A stretch of 64,000 bases of DNA, from positions 1,736,001 to 1,800,000 of the forward strand of contig NZ_CP123448.1 in the NCBI RefSeq assembly GCF_030177895.1, read 5' to 3'. Positions 53,290 through 61,647 of the stretch are shown here, piece after piece (position 1 is the stretch's first letter; every line of letters begins with the position of its first letter). The position numbers were made by a program, and so were the translations under genes. Under the pieces are notes generated by a model, which saw only the letters and a program-made list of their open reading frames with translations, made no database searches and was not told where the DNA came from. Source of the DNA: Kingella negevensis. Its GTDB lineage: Bacteria > Pseudomonadota > Gammaproteobacteria > Burkholderiales > Neisseriaceae.

Positions 53290-54459
53290 ATGAAAACTGG
53301 ATTGAAGATTTTGGCGGCTTTATTGGTCGCAGGGAGTTTGGCTTGGGGTGGCTACGAACACTTTAAACCGAAAGAAACGGTTTCTTACATTACTGAGCCT
53401 GTCAAACGCGGCAAAATTTCGCAAACTGTGTCAGCAACTGGCGAAATTGCGGCAACTAATTTGGTGGATGTGGGCGCACAGGTTTCAGGTCAAATCAAAA
53501 AAATGCACGTTAAAATTGGCGATACAGTGAAACAGGGCGACTTGATTGCGGAAATTGATAACGTGTCGCAAGTCAATGAAGTGAATACGAAAAAAGCGCA
53601 GTTGGAAACGTATCACGCTCAATTAGAATCAGCGCAAGTGGCGTTGAAAATCGCGCAACGTAAATACGACCGCTACAAAACTTTGGTCGGTGCGGACGCG
53701 GTTTCCAAAGAAGAATTTGAAGCTACGGAAGATTCTTTGTCTACTAATCGCGCGAAAATCAAAGAGTTAAATTCTTCTATCAAACAAACACAAATTGCGA
53801 TTAATACAGCAGAAAAAGATTTGGGCTACACCCGAATCACTGCGCCGTCTGATGGCACGGTGGTGGCTTTGGTGGTGGAGCAGGGGCAAACGATTAACGC
53901 CAGCCAAACTTCGCCAACGGTCGTGCAAATTGCGAATTTGGACAGCATGACCAACAAAATGCAAATCGCAGAAGGCGATGCGACTAAAGTGAAATCAGGT
54001 CAAAAAGTGAGTTTTACCATTCTGTCTGAACCTGATGCACCTTTGACTGCTACTTTGGGTAGTATTGACCCAGGTTTAACGACCATGTCTCAAGGCTCGT
54101 ATAGCCGTTCTACCGACACAACTGCTAACGCGATTTACTATTATGCGCGTGCGCTTGTGCCTAATCCTGAACACAAATTGGCAATCGGTATGACTACGCA
54201 AAACACGATTGAAATCGCCAGCGCGGACAACGTGATTACTGTGCCAACCTTTACGATTAAAATGAAAGATGGCAAGAAATTTGTGCGTGTGTTGGGCGCG
54301 GATAATCGCGTATCTGAAAAAGAAGTGCAAACTGGCTTGAAAGACAGCATGAATACAGAAATCAAATCAGGTTTGAACGAGGGCGATAAAGTCATCATGT
54401 CTGAAATGAGCGATGGTGATAAAGAAAAAGCCATGGATAGAGGCATGAGACGTATGTAA
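53290..54459 (+). CDS. macA: MacA, periplasmic adaptor of the MacAB efflux pump
   Basis: A 389-residue membrane-fusion protein. An N-terminal anchor (LKILAALLVAGSLAWGGY) is followed by KRGKISQTVSATGEIAATNLVDVGAQVSGQIKKMHVKIGDTVKQGDLIAEID (first lipoyl half), a coiled-coil hairpin (about 90-165), DLGYTRITAPSDGTVVALVVEQGQTI (second half) and beta-barrel domains. It links MacB to a TolC-type outer-membrane channel and exports macrolides, lipopeptides or haem precursors. The gene is the first of macA-lipoprotein-macB. Confidence 0.94.
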   Translation: MKTGLKILAALLVAGSLAWGGYEHFKPKETVSYITEPVKRGKISQTVSATGEIAATNLVDVGAQVSGQIKKMHVKIGDTVKQGDLIAEIDNVSQVNEVNTKKAQLETYHAQLESAQVALKIAQRKYDRYKTLVGADAVSKEEFEATEDSLSTNRAKIKELNSSIKQTQIAINTAEKDLGYTRITAPSDGTVVALVVEQGQTINASQTSPTVVQIANLDSMTNKMQIAEGDATKVKSGQKVSFTILSEPDAPLTATLGSIDPGLTTMSQGSYSRSTDTTANAIYYYARALVPNPEHKLAIGMTTQNTIEIASADNVITVPTFTIKMKDGKKFVRVLGADNRVSEKEVQTGLKDSMNTEIKSGLNEGDKVIMSEMSDGDKEKAMDRGMRRM

Positions 54460-54501
54460 TTCACAGTCTAAGGTTTATATAAGGCAGCCTGAAAGGATTT
54501 T

Positions 54502-54839
54502 ATGATGAAAAAAGCAGTTTTTTAATGGCGACTTCGGCGGCTTTGGCGGCGTGTTCGGCTACGTCTAACACCGTTTCAGGCAGCCTGAAAACGGTGAACG
54601 TGTATCGCTCAGATAATTCGACACAATGCGGTGGTGAGGGTGTTTCGCCTGAATCGATGAAGCAGAATTTGGGCAGTATTCAGGTTTACCAAATGCGAAA
54701 AGACCATTTGCGTGGGGTTGCGTTTCCGTCTGTGTGCGGCGGCGCGACTGGGCAAATCAATGTTTACACGATTAACGTGAAAGACCAAACCGCAGCCGAA
54801 AAACACGGTTTTAGCGTGTTGAAACAGCAAGAGGAATAA
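54502..54839 (+). pseudogene. lipoprotein gene between macA and macB, off-frame by a T6 tract
   Basis: ATGATGAAAAAAGCAGTTTTTTAA (54502-54525) gives MMKKAVF and then stops. One more T in the T6 run (54518-54523) would read on as MMKKAVFLMATSAALAACSATSNTV, a perfect lipoprotein signal with lipobox ALAAC, joined to the 104-codon frame starting at 54525. The mature part has two Cys (TQCGGEGVSP, SVCGGATGQ) and the sequence VNVYRSDNSTQCGGEGVSPESMKQNLGSIQVYQMRKDHLRGVAFPS. As it stands, only an internal start at 54525 could make a protein, with no complete signal. It could be phase-variable, a decayed gene or a sequencing error. Confidence 0.75.
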
Positions 54840-54883
54840 TCTTTCAGGCAGCCTGAAAAAATATAAAAGTAAAAGGCACAATA

Positions 54884-56824
54884 ATGGCATTAATTGAATG
54901 TAAAAATATTAACCGCTATTTTGGCGAGGGCGAAAACCGCGTTCACATTCTCAAAAATGTGAATTTGACGGTAGAAAAAGGCGATTTTGTCGCGATTATC
55001 GGGCAATCGGGTTCGGGTAAATCCACGCTGATGAACATTCTCGGTTTGCTCGACACGCCGACCAGTGGCACTTACATGATTGCTGGCACGGAAACGTCCA
55101 AAATGACAGGCGATGAACTCGCTGCCATGCGCCGTAAACGCTTCGGCTTTATTTTCCAACGCTACAATTTGTTAAGCTCGATTTCGGCGCGTGATAATGT
55201 GGCGTTGCCGTCTGTTTATGCAGGTTTGGATTACGATGAACGCAGCCAACGCGCGGATATGTTGCTCGACAAATTGGGCTTGAAAGGCAAAGAAAAAAAC
55301 AAGCCGAGCGCGTTGTCAGGCGGTCAGCAACAGCGCGTTTCGATTGCACGTGCATTGATGAACGGAGGCGAAATTATTTTTGCTGATGAACCAACTGGCG
55401 CGTTGGATTCAGGCAGCGGCGAAACGGTAATGGAGATTATCCACGAGCTGTACGCCGAAGGGCATACGATTATCATGGTTACGCACGACCCGAAAATCGC
55501 CGCGCAAGCCAATCGTGTGATTGAAATTAAAGACGGCGAAATCATTTCCGACACGAGTAAAACGACTGAAATCAAACCAAGCAACGTGCAAAGTATTCAA
55601 GAAAAACACGGTTTGGCGTTTTATAAAGACCAATTTCAGGAAGCCTGCAAAATGTCGGTGCAAGCGATTGTGGCGCACAAAATGCGTTCTTTGCTGACGA
55701 TGTTGGGGATTATTATTGGTATCGCGGCGGTGGTTTCCGTGGTTGCGCTGGGTAAAGGTTCGCAAGAGAAAATTTTGTCTGACATCAATAGCATGGGGAC
55801 GAATACGATTACGATTTTTCCAGGTAACGGCTTTGGCGACAGACGCGCGGGGCGAATCCGAACGCTGACAGTAGCAGATGGCGAAGCAATTTCAAAATTA
55901 AGTTACGTTTCTAGCACCACCCCAAGCAGTTCTTCAAGCGGCACTTTAACGTATCGCAACACGGACTTAACAGCAAGCGTAACGGGCGCAGGCGAACAGT
56001 TTTTTGACGTGCGTGGTTTGAAATTGGCAACGGGGCGATTGTTTGATGCCAATGATGTGAAAGAAAACGCGCAAGTGGTTGTTATTGATGACAATACGGT
56101 AAAAAAATTATTTCCTGATGGTGCTGACCCGTTGGGCAAAACGGTGTTGTTTAGAAAACGTCCTTTGACGGTGATTGGCACGTTGGAAGCGGAGAATAAT
56201 TCGTTTGGCGGTTCTTCGGATAGCTTGTCGCTGTACACGCCTTATACTACGCTGATGAATCAGATTAGCGGCGCAAAATATGTGAATAATCTGTCGGTTA
56301 AAGTGAAAGACAGCGTGGATTCGCAGGTGGCGGAAAAAGGGATTACCGAGCTGCTGCTGGCGCGACACGGCACGGAAGATTTTTTCATGCAAAACAGCGA
56401 CAGCATTAAGCAAACGATTGAATCGACCACTGGTACGATGACGATGCTGATTTCATCTATCGCGTTGATTTCGTTGGTGGTGGGCGGTATTGGCGTGATG
56501 AATATTATGCTGGTGTCCGTTACCGAACGCACAAAAGAGATTGGTGTTCGCATGGCGATTGGCGCACGTCAAAGCAATATTTTGCAGCAATTTTTGATTG
56601 AAGCGATTTTGTTGTGTTTGATTGGCGGTTTGTCTGGCGTGTTGATTTCGTTTGGTTTGGCGGCGGTGTTTAACCATTTTGTTAGCGATTTTGCGATGTC
56701 GTTTTCTACGGCGTCTATCGTTGGCGCGGTGGTTTGTTCAACGGCGATTGGCGTGATTTTTGGTTATATGCCTGCGAAGAATGCGTCTAAACTCAATCCG
56801 ATTGATGCGTTGGCGCATGATTGA
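54884..56824 (+). CDS. macB: MacB, ATPase-permease of the MacAB efflux pump
   Basis: A 646-residue protein with an N-terminal ATPase (Walker A GQSGSGKST, signature LSGGQQQRVSIARALMNG, Walker B IIFADEPTGALD) and a C-terminal FtsX/MacB permease: helix near 270 (MLGIIIGIAAVVSVVALG), large periplasmic domain, then three late helices with VTERTKEIGVRMAIGARQSNILQQFLIEAI. It works with MacA and an outer-membrane channel. Starts 44 bases after the lipoprotein frame. Confidence 0.96.
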   Translation: MALIECKNINRYFGEGENRVHILKNVNLTVEKGDFVAIIGQSGSGKSTLMNILGLLDTPTSGTYMIAGTETSKMTGDELAAMRRKRFGFIFQRYNLLSSISARDNVALPSVYAGLDYDERSQRADMLLDKLGLKGKEKNKPSALSGGQQQRVSIARALMNGGEIIFADEPTGALDSGSGETVMEIIHELYAEGHTIIMVTHDPKIAAQANRVIEIKDGEIISDTSKTTEIKPSNVQSIQEKHGLAFYKDQFQEACKMSVQAIVAHKMRSLLTMLGIIIGIAAVVSVVALGKGSQEKILSDINSMGTNTITIFPGNGFGDRRAGRIRTLTVADGEAISKLSYVSSTTPSSSSSGTLTYRNTDLTASVTGAGEQFFDVRGLKLATGRLFDANDVKENAQVVVIDDNTVKKLFPDGADPLGKTVLFRKRPLTVIGTLEAENNSFGGSSDSLSLYTPYTTLMNQISGAKYVNNLSVKVKDSVDSQVAEKGITELLLARHGTEDFFMQNSDSIKQTIESTTGTMTMLISSIALISLVVGGIGVMNIMLVSVTERTKEIGVRMAIGARQSNILQQFLIEAILLCLIGGLSGVLISFGLAAVFNHFVSDFAMSFSTASIVGAVVCSTAIGVIFGYMPAKNASKLNPIDALAHD

Positions 56825-56843
56825 TATAGCAGCCTGAAAACAT

Positions 56844-56858
56844 TGTTATGCTGTAACA
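56844..56858. promoter_or_regulatory. Zur-like box upstream of znuB
   Basis: TGTTATGCTGTAACA fits the neisserial Zur pattern TGTTATDHHATAACA with one mismatch (G for A at position 10). It lies 55 bases before the permease start. The counterpart before znuA is at 11201-11215. Confidence 0.65.
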
Positions 56859-56906
56859 AAGCAGCCTGAAACGGTATAATCCCGTTTTTCGGGCTGCTTT
56901 TTTTTT
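56858..56906 (+). terminator. macB terminator between Zur box and znuB
   Basis: AAAGCAGCC and GGCTGCTTT enclose TGAAACGG/CCGTTTTTCG, followed by T9. It lies between the Zur-like box and the znuB start, so the loop sequence GTATAAT may double as a -10 box. Confidence 0.55.
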
Positions 56907-56913
56907 GGATTTT

Positions 56914-57798
56914 ATGCTATACGAATATTTAATCGTCCCATTCACTGAATTTTCTTTTATGCGATACGCGTTGGCGTCTGTCGTGTTTTTGGCTTTGTCT
57001 GCTGCGCCTGTGGGTGTGTTTTTGGTGATGCGTCGCATGAGTTTGATTGGCGATGCATTGAGCCATGCGGTTTTGCCAGGGGCGGCGATTGGCTACATGA
57101 TGGCGGGTTTGAGTTTGCCTGCCATGAGTTTGGGTGGTTTTATTGCTGGCATGTTGATGGCGTTTTTTGCGGGTTTGGTCAGTCGGTTTACAGAATTGAA
57201 AGAAGACGCGAATTTTGCGGCGTTTTATTTGAGCAGTTTGGCGATTGGCGTGATTTTGGTGAGCTTGGGCGGTAATAGCGTGGAATTGCTGCATTTGCTA
57301 TTTGGCTCGGTGTTGGCGGTGGATTTGACTTCGCTGCGCTTAATGGGCGGTGTGGCAAGCCTGACGATTTTGGCGTTGGCGATTATGTTCCGTCCGTTGA
57401 TGATGGAAAGCATTGACCCGTTGTTTTTGCGTGCGGTTAAAGGGCGCGGCGGCTTGTGGCATATTGCGTTTTTGGTGTTGGTGGTGATGAACTTGGTGGC
57501 GGGCTTTCAGGCATTGGGGACGTTGATGTCTGTCGGTTTGATGATGCTGCCTGCGATTTCTGCGCGTTTGTGGGTGAAAAGTATGGGGGCGTTGATGTGG
57601 GTGTCGGCGTTGAGTGCGCTGGTGTGCGGTTATGCGGGATTGTTGCTGTCGTATCATCACCCTGCTAATTTGCCCTCTGGCCCGACGATTATTTTATTTT
57701 GTGGGGCGTGGTATTTGGTTTCGGTGTTGTTTGGGGCGAATAGTGGGATTTTGGTGAAATTGGTTCGCCGTAAGCATCGAAAAATGAGCGCAGTTTGA
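56914..57798 (+). CDS. znuB: zinc/manganese ABC transporter permease (ZnuB-like)
   Basis: A 294-residue permease with eight or nine helices of the ABC-3 family. VFLVMRRMSLIGDALSHAVLPGAAIGYMM (about 40-70) is the family signature; SVGLMMLPAISARLWVKSM is the second conserved block. It would pass zinc delivered by ZnuA. The ATG at 56914 is chosen over a TTG three codons upstream. Gene ends in TGA, whose last two bases are the first two bases of a repeat. No ATPase or binding-protein gene adjoins it; znuA is at 11263. Pairing rests on the shared operator and is an inference. Confidence 0.8.
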   Translation: MLYEYLIVPFTEFSFMRYALASVVFLALSAAPVGVFLVMRRMSLIGDALSHAVLPGAAIGYMMAGLSLPAMSLGGFIAGMLMAFFAGLVSRFTELKEDANFAAFYLSSLAIGVILVSLGGNSVELLHLLFGSVLAVDLTSLRLMGGVASLTILALAIMFRPLMMESIDPLFLRAVKGRGGLWHIAFLVLVVMNLVAGFQALGTLMSVGLMMLPAISARLWVKSMGALMWVSALSALVCGYAGLLLSYHHPANLPSGPTIILFCGAWYLVSVLFGANSGILVKLVRRKHRKMSAV

Positions 57799-57989
57799 AA
57801 CATTTGCAAAATCCCCATCTTTGGCATTTTTCTTCGCCGCGCTATGCGGACTGATTTTGTTGCCAAATTGAGATTTGGACAAAATCTAGTCTGCGCTGCT
57901 CGCAAGCTCAACGTACTTCATGTACGTAGTCTCTTGCTGCGCTGCTATGGCTTTGAAAACTGCTCAAATCTGGGGTTTGTAAAAGTTTC
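57797..57989. repeat. stop-codon-abutting repeat, family 3, copy C
   Basis: 193 bp, in the opposite orientation to copies A and B relative to their core. It begins in the TGA stop of znuB and ends GAAACTTTTACAAACCCCAG (read inward). It carries about 46 extra bases in the middle (around 57850-57897). Confidence 0.7.
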
Positions 57990-57995
57990 AATTTA

Positions 57996-58031
57996 AAAAG
58001 CAGCCTGAAAACTATTTTTCAGGCTGCTTTT
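57996..58031. terminator. bidirectional uptake-word terminator
   Basis: AAAAAGCAGCCTGAAAA and TTTTCAGGCTGCTTTTT between the convergent znuB and TPR genes. Confidence 0.75.
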
Positions 58032-58032
58032 T

Positions 58033-59001
58033 CTATTTTTTGCGACTGCGTTTCATCTTAAATTCTTCTTTTCCTGATGCCATCATCACGGTAACAATAT
58101 TTTGTATGGTGTTGCGGACGGCGGCATGGTCTTCATCAAATGTTTCAATGAAAATTTCTAACGATTGGTGCAGCATGTTCAACGTGGTATCAAAGTCGTT
58201 TAGCAAATAATGATGATAGGCAAGCCGCGCGAGTATACGCCCGTAATTCACGTGTTCTTTGCCGAATACGCGTGTAATCATGTCGGCGGCTTGGTTGTAA
58301 AGTGTTTCGGCTTGCTGATGATTGCCTTGCTCGTCGTATGTGGCGGCGAGTTCAGACAAGGCGACTGCGGTTAGAATGTGGTCGCCTGAACAACGCTGCT
58401 GAATTTGGGTGGTGTGTTCTAGAATGGATTGTGCTTCGGCTAGATGACCTTGTCTGCGATAAATGGCGGCGGCATTGGTGTAGGTGAGGGCGGTGTAACG
58501 GTATTCCATGCCAAACAGTTTTTCATGCAGGGCGGCGGATTGTTCGTAGTATTCAAGGGCTTTTTCAGGCTGCTCGCTGTAGGTGCTACCTAAATCGTTG
58601 AGCAATAGGGCGATTTGTGCGGCGTTTTCAGGCTGCGTGTAGAGTGTTTGCGCTTCTTGGTAAACGGCTTGCGCTTCCGCCAGCTTGCCTTGTTGGCAGT
58701 ATGTGCCGCCCAGTTGGTGCAATGCGTCTGCCAGTTGGGCGTTGTGTTTACGGGTTTCGTTGTGGCGGCGAATGGTTTGCACGGCTTGTTTGAGCAGGGT
58801 TTCGGACGCGCCAAAATCGCCTTTACCTTCGTGCCAGTTGCCGAGATTAACGAGACTTTGGGCGTGTTCTAGGCTGTCTTCGCCAAACGTGTTTTGCGTG
58901 TCTTGATACAGTGCGCGCACCAGTGGTTCTGCTTGCGCCAGTTGGCAAGTTTCTATGAGCTCGCGAGCGAGTTCTTGGTGTTGGGTTCGTTCTGATTTCA
59001 T
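58033..59001 (-). CDS. tetratricopeptide-repeat protein
   Basis: A 322-residue soluble protein made of TPR units (TPR_12 type): repeating blocks such as HAQSLVNLGNWHEGKGDFGASETLLKQAV, LADALHQLGGTYCQQGKLAEAQAVYQEAQTLY, ALTYTNAAAIYRRQGHLAEAQSILEHTTQI and TAVALSELAATYDEQGNHQQAETLYNQAADM. Such proteins act as protein-binding scaffolds; no catalytic domain or signal peptide is seen. It is a single gene with a basic C-terminal tail (KMKRSRKK). Confidence 0.85.
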   Translation of the reverse strand: MKSERTQHQELARELIETCQLAQAEPLVRALYQDTQNTFGEDSLEHAQSLVNLGNWHEGKGDFGASETLLKQAVQTIRRHNETRKHNAQLADALHQLGGTYCQQGKLAEAQAVYQEAQTLYTQPENAAQIALLLNDLGSTYSEQPEKALEYYEQSAALHEKLFGMEYRYTALTYTNAAAIYRRQGHLAEAQSILEHTTQIQQRCSGDHILTAVALSELAATYDEQGNHQQAETLYNQAADMITRVFGKEHVNYGRILARLAYHHYLLNDFDTTLNMLHQSLEIFIETFDEDHAAVRNTIQNIVTVMMASGKEEFKMKRSRKK

Positions 59002-59118
59002 AGGATTGCCTCTTGTTTTGGGAAAGTTTTTCAGGCTGCAATAGATTATTGTAAGTTTCCATTTGCAGCCTGAAAAGTGTTATCCGCAAAAAAGGCGAAC
59101 ATCTGTTCGCCTGTGTGC

Positions 59119-59502
59119 TTAATTGTCGGCAGCGTGCCACGGTTTGCTTGCGCCGTTGTGAAACGATGGCTTTTCGCCGCCCCACAATGCTTCGATGTCG
59201 TAGAAATCGCGCACGGCTGGGAGCATCACGTGTACCACTAAATCGTCTGCATCAACCAAAGCCCATTCGCCGCTGTCTTGACCTTCGCTGCCCAAAATAT
59301 TGAAACCTGCTTCTTTCAAATCCACAGCCACATTGTTGGTCAATGCTTTTACTTGGCGAGTGCTGTCGCCGCTGGCAATAATCATGCGCGCAAATAATGA
59401 GGTTTTCGCGCTGGTGTCTAATACCACGATATCTTTTGCTTTCACGTCTTCCAAGGCGTTCACGGCAATATCAACCATTTTTTGCAATTCTTGTTCAGTC
59501 AT
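59119..59502 (-). CDS. rsfS: ribosomal silencing factor RsfS
   Basis: A 127-residue protein of the Iojap/RsfS family, which binds ribosomal protein L14 and blocks subunit joining in starvation. Motifs: ALEDVKAKDIVVLDTS (about residues 16-31), ASGDSTRQVKALTNNV, and GEWALVDADDLVVHVMLPAVRDFYDIEALWGG, the family signature. Length standard. nadD, its usual neighbour, is not in the window. Confidence 0.95.
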   Translation of the reverse strand: MTEQELQKMVDIAVNALEDVKAKDIVVLDTSAKTSLFARMIIASGDSTRQVKALTNNVAVDLKEAGFNILGSEGQDSGEWALVDADDLVVHVMLPAVRDFYDIEALWGGEKPSFHNGASKPWHAADN

Positions 59503-59690
59503 AGTGTTCTACTTGAGATAAATGTTTGAAAATGGGCGCGATTATACCGTGTTTTTACACTTTCAGGCTGCGATTAGTGGGAGAAATAGAAAATTTTATG
59601 CAATATCAATAGAATGAAATAAATAGGTTTAAATCAGCATTTAAATTGCATATTATTTACCTATCTCACAAAAACGTTAAAGGAACGACT

Positions 59691-60443
59691 ATGAAACCGC
59701 TTCACTTTGTTTTGATGATGACTTGTTTTTCAGGCTGCCTGAATGTTGCTTACGCCAGAGACATGGCGAAAATTGAGGCTGGTAGCTATCGCCCGTTGTA
59801 TCTCAAAAAAGACACGCCGATGATTCCCGTGAAAGCATTTGAGCTAGACAAAACGGCGGTTACTAACGCAGAGTTTGCGAAATTTGTCGATGCAAATCCC
59901 GAATGGCAACGCGGCAAAGTGTCGGAGCGCAAAGCGGAAAGCAAATATTTGCAGCAATGGGAAAAACGCGGTAACAGTTTCTCGCCCAAAGCGGCAGACG
60001 CGAACAAGCCTGTTACAAACGTTTCATGGTTTGCCGCGAATGCGTATTGCGCCGCGCAAGGCAAACGCTTGCCCACGATTGATGAATGGGAAATTGTGGG
60101 ACAAGCGTCCGCCACGCAAAAAAATGGCACAGCAGAACCCAATTTCAACCGTTCCATTTTGGATTGGTATGCCAGTGGCGGTCAGCGTAAATTGGAAGAT
60201 GTGGGCAAAGGCAAACCAAACTTCTGGGGTGTTCACGATATGCACGGCTTGATTTGGGAATGGACGGAAGACTTTAACAGTAGCCTGCTCAGTTCGGGCG
60301 TGAGCAGCAATTTGTATTGCGGTTCAGCCTCCGTTAATTCGGTAGACCCGAGCGATTATGTGGCGTTTATGCGCTACGGCATACGAACCAGTTTGAAGCC
60401 TTATTTTGTGTTGAATAATTTAGGGTTTAGATGTGCGAAGTGA
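59691..60443 (+). CDS. formylglycine-generating-enzyme-like (SUMF1-domain) exported protein
   Basis: A 250-residue protein with an N-terminal signal (MKPLHFVLMMTCFSGCLNVAYA) partly encoded by an uptake word (FSGCL); the Cys in FSGC could be a lipid site but a cut after AYA is as likely. The body is a SUMF1/FGE-sulfatase domain: FELDKTAVTNAEFAKFVDANPEWQRG, PVTNVSWFAANAYCAAQGKRLPTIDEWEIVG, WGVHDMHGLIWEWTEDFNSS and the ending LNNLGFRCAK. True FGE oxidises a sulfatase cysteine; many members are only binding modules, and NirV-type proteins linked to nitrite reductase are another option. Start ATG 59691 follows AAAGGAACGACT. Single gene. Confidence 0.8.
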   Translation: MKPLHFVLMMTCFSGCLNVAYARDMAKIEAGSYRPLYLKKDTPMIPVKAFELDKTAVTNAEFAKFVDANPEWQRGKVSERKAESKYLQQWEKRGNSFSPKAADANKPVTNVSWFAANAYCAAQGKRLPTIDEWEIVGQASATQKNGTAEPNFNRSILDWYASGGQRKLEDVGKGKPNFWGVHDMHGLIWEWTEDFNSSLLSSGVSSNLYCGSASVNSVDPSDYVAFMRYGIRTSLKPYFVLNNLGFRCAK

Positions 60444-60461
60444 TTTCGCAGTTTAAAAATC

Positions 60462-60487
60462 GTAGGTTGGGCATTGATGCCCAACAT
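60462..60487. repeat. GTAGGTTGGGCATTG palindrome (family 5 short form)
   Basis: TTGGGCATTGATGCCCAA palindrome between the SUMF1-domain gene and the Nif3 gene. Confidence 0.45.
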
Positions 60488-60510
60488 TGGCAGCCTGAAA
60501 AATGGCAAAC

Positions 60511-60543
60511 AAAACGCAGCCTGAAACTTTCAGGCTGCGTTTT
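60511..60543. terminator. uptake-word hairpin upstream of the Nif3 gene
   Basis: AAAACGCAGCCTGAAA and TTTCAGGCTGCGTTT form a near-perfect palindrome with T-rich flank. Confidence 0.6.
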
Positions 60544-60582
60544 CATTTATACTTTCGCTTTTTTGAAAACAGGATAAACCAC

Positions 60583-61335
60583 ATGATTTCACGTCAAACC
60601 TTACTTACTTGGTGCGACCAAACCCTGCAAACCGCGCAATTCAAAGATTACGCACCCAACGGTTTGCAAGTGGAAGGCAAAAACGAGATTCGCAAAATCA
60701 TCACCGCCGTAACCACCAGCCGCGCCGCGATTGAATTTGCCGCAGAGCAGGGCGCAGATATGCTGCTGGTACATCACGGCATGTTCTGGAAAAGCGAACC
60801 CGTTACGATTACAGGCTGGAAAAAGCAACGTATCGCCACGCTACTGAAACACCAAATCAATTTAGTTGGCTATCATTTGCCATTAGACGCACACCCAACG
60901 CTGGGCAATAATACGCAATTAGCCGCGCAAATGAGTTGGCAGCCTGAAAATGCGTTTGGCGAACAAAATCTACTGAACATCGGTTCGCTGCCTGAAAACC
61001 AACAAACGTTGGCAGATTTAGCCGCGCAACTGAAAACCGTGTTGCAACGCGAACCTGTTGTCGTGGGCAATCTTTCAGGCAGCTTGAAAAAAGTGGCGTG
61101 GTGTACGGGTGGCGCACAGGGATTTTTTCAGGCTGCGATTGACGCTGGTGCGGACGTGTTTATCACAGGCGAAATTTCTGAAGCGCAATATCATTTGGCA
61201 AACGAAACAGGTGTGGCGTTTGTGAGTGCGGGACATCACGCAACGGAGCGTTATGGCGTGCAAGCGTTGGGCAAGGCGATTGCAGAAGAATTTGGTTTAG
61301 ATGTGCAATTTTTTGATGAAAGTAATCCTGCGTAA
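60583..61335 (+). CDS. Nif3-like dinuclear metal-centre protein
   Basis: A 250-residue member of the YbgI/NIF3 family, hexameric cytosolic proteins that bind two metal ions; implicated as GTP cyclohydrolase I type 1-like enzymes or metallochaperones, role unsettled. Metal ligands are visible in DMLLVHHGMFWK (His-His), GYHLPLDAHPTLGNN (Asp) and VSAGHHATERYGVQAL (His, Glu). The start MISRQTLLTWCDQTLQTAQFKDYAPNGLQVEG (60583) is the family N-terminus; the open frame continues upstream only through an uptake-word hairpin. Followed by a further uptake-word pair. Confidence 0.9.
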   Translation: MISRQTLLTWCDQTLQTAQFKDYAPNGLQVEGKNEIRKIITAVTTSRAAIEFAAEQGADMLLVHHGMFWKSEPVTITGWKKQRIATLLKHQINLVGYHLPLDAHPTLGNNTQLAAQMSWQPENAFGEQNLLNIGSLPENQQTLADLAAQLKTVLQREPVVVGNLSGSLKKVAWCTGGAQGFFQAAIDAGADVFITGEISEAQYHLANETGVAFVSAGHHATERYGVQALGKAIAEEFGLDVQFFDESNPA

Positions 61336-61647
61336 TAATTAAGTTGCAGCCTGAAATGCTCCAGCGTAGAGATTTCTTGTGTTTTGGTTATTTTGTAAAG
61401 CTCAATAGTCAAAATCAATCTTGCTAAAAACCCCTTGATTTTTTAAATGTTTCAGGCTGTCAATGGATTAATTGCAGCCTGAAAACAAGTTTACAAATAC
61501 CACAATTCTCAACTATTCTTTGTAAAAACTTTACTTAAATTTAAATAATGCTTTAATTGCCGTAGTGGTTTCAGTTAGAATTACAGAGTTAGATACTATC
61601 AACCACTGCGGTGCGCGTATGTGCGCCAAAAAATGGAATACAAACAA
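61336..61647. other. promoter region of the petABC operon
   Basis: 312 bases. Inverted uptake-like words at 61449-61486 may end the Nif3 transcript. The AT-rich part from 61490 to 61600 is the likely promoter; I cannot assign boxes with confidence. Nothing else seen. Confidence 0.4.

Noticed and set aside
56898..56906. T9 tract before znuB as a phase-variable promoter spacer
   Set aside because: It is the T run of the macB terminator; a role in znuB expression is possible but there is no positional evidence.
57881..57960. Possible small RNA in the family 3 repeat after znuB
   Set aside because: The hairpins are explained by the repeat's inverted ends, and I see no separate promoter and terminator.
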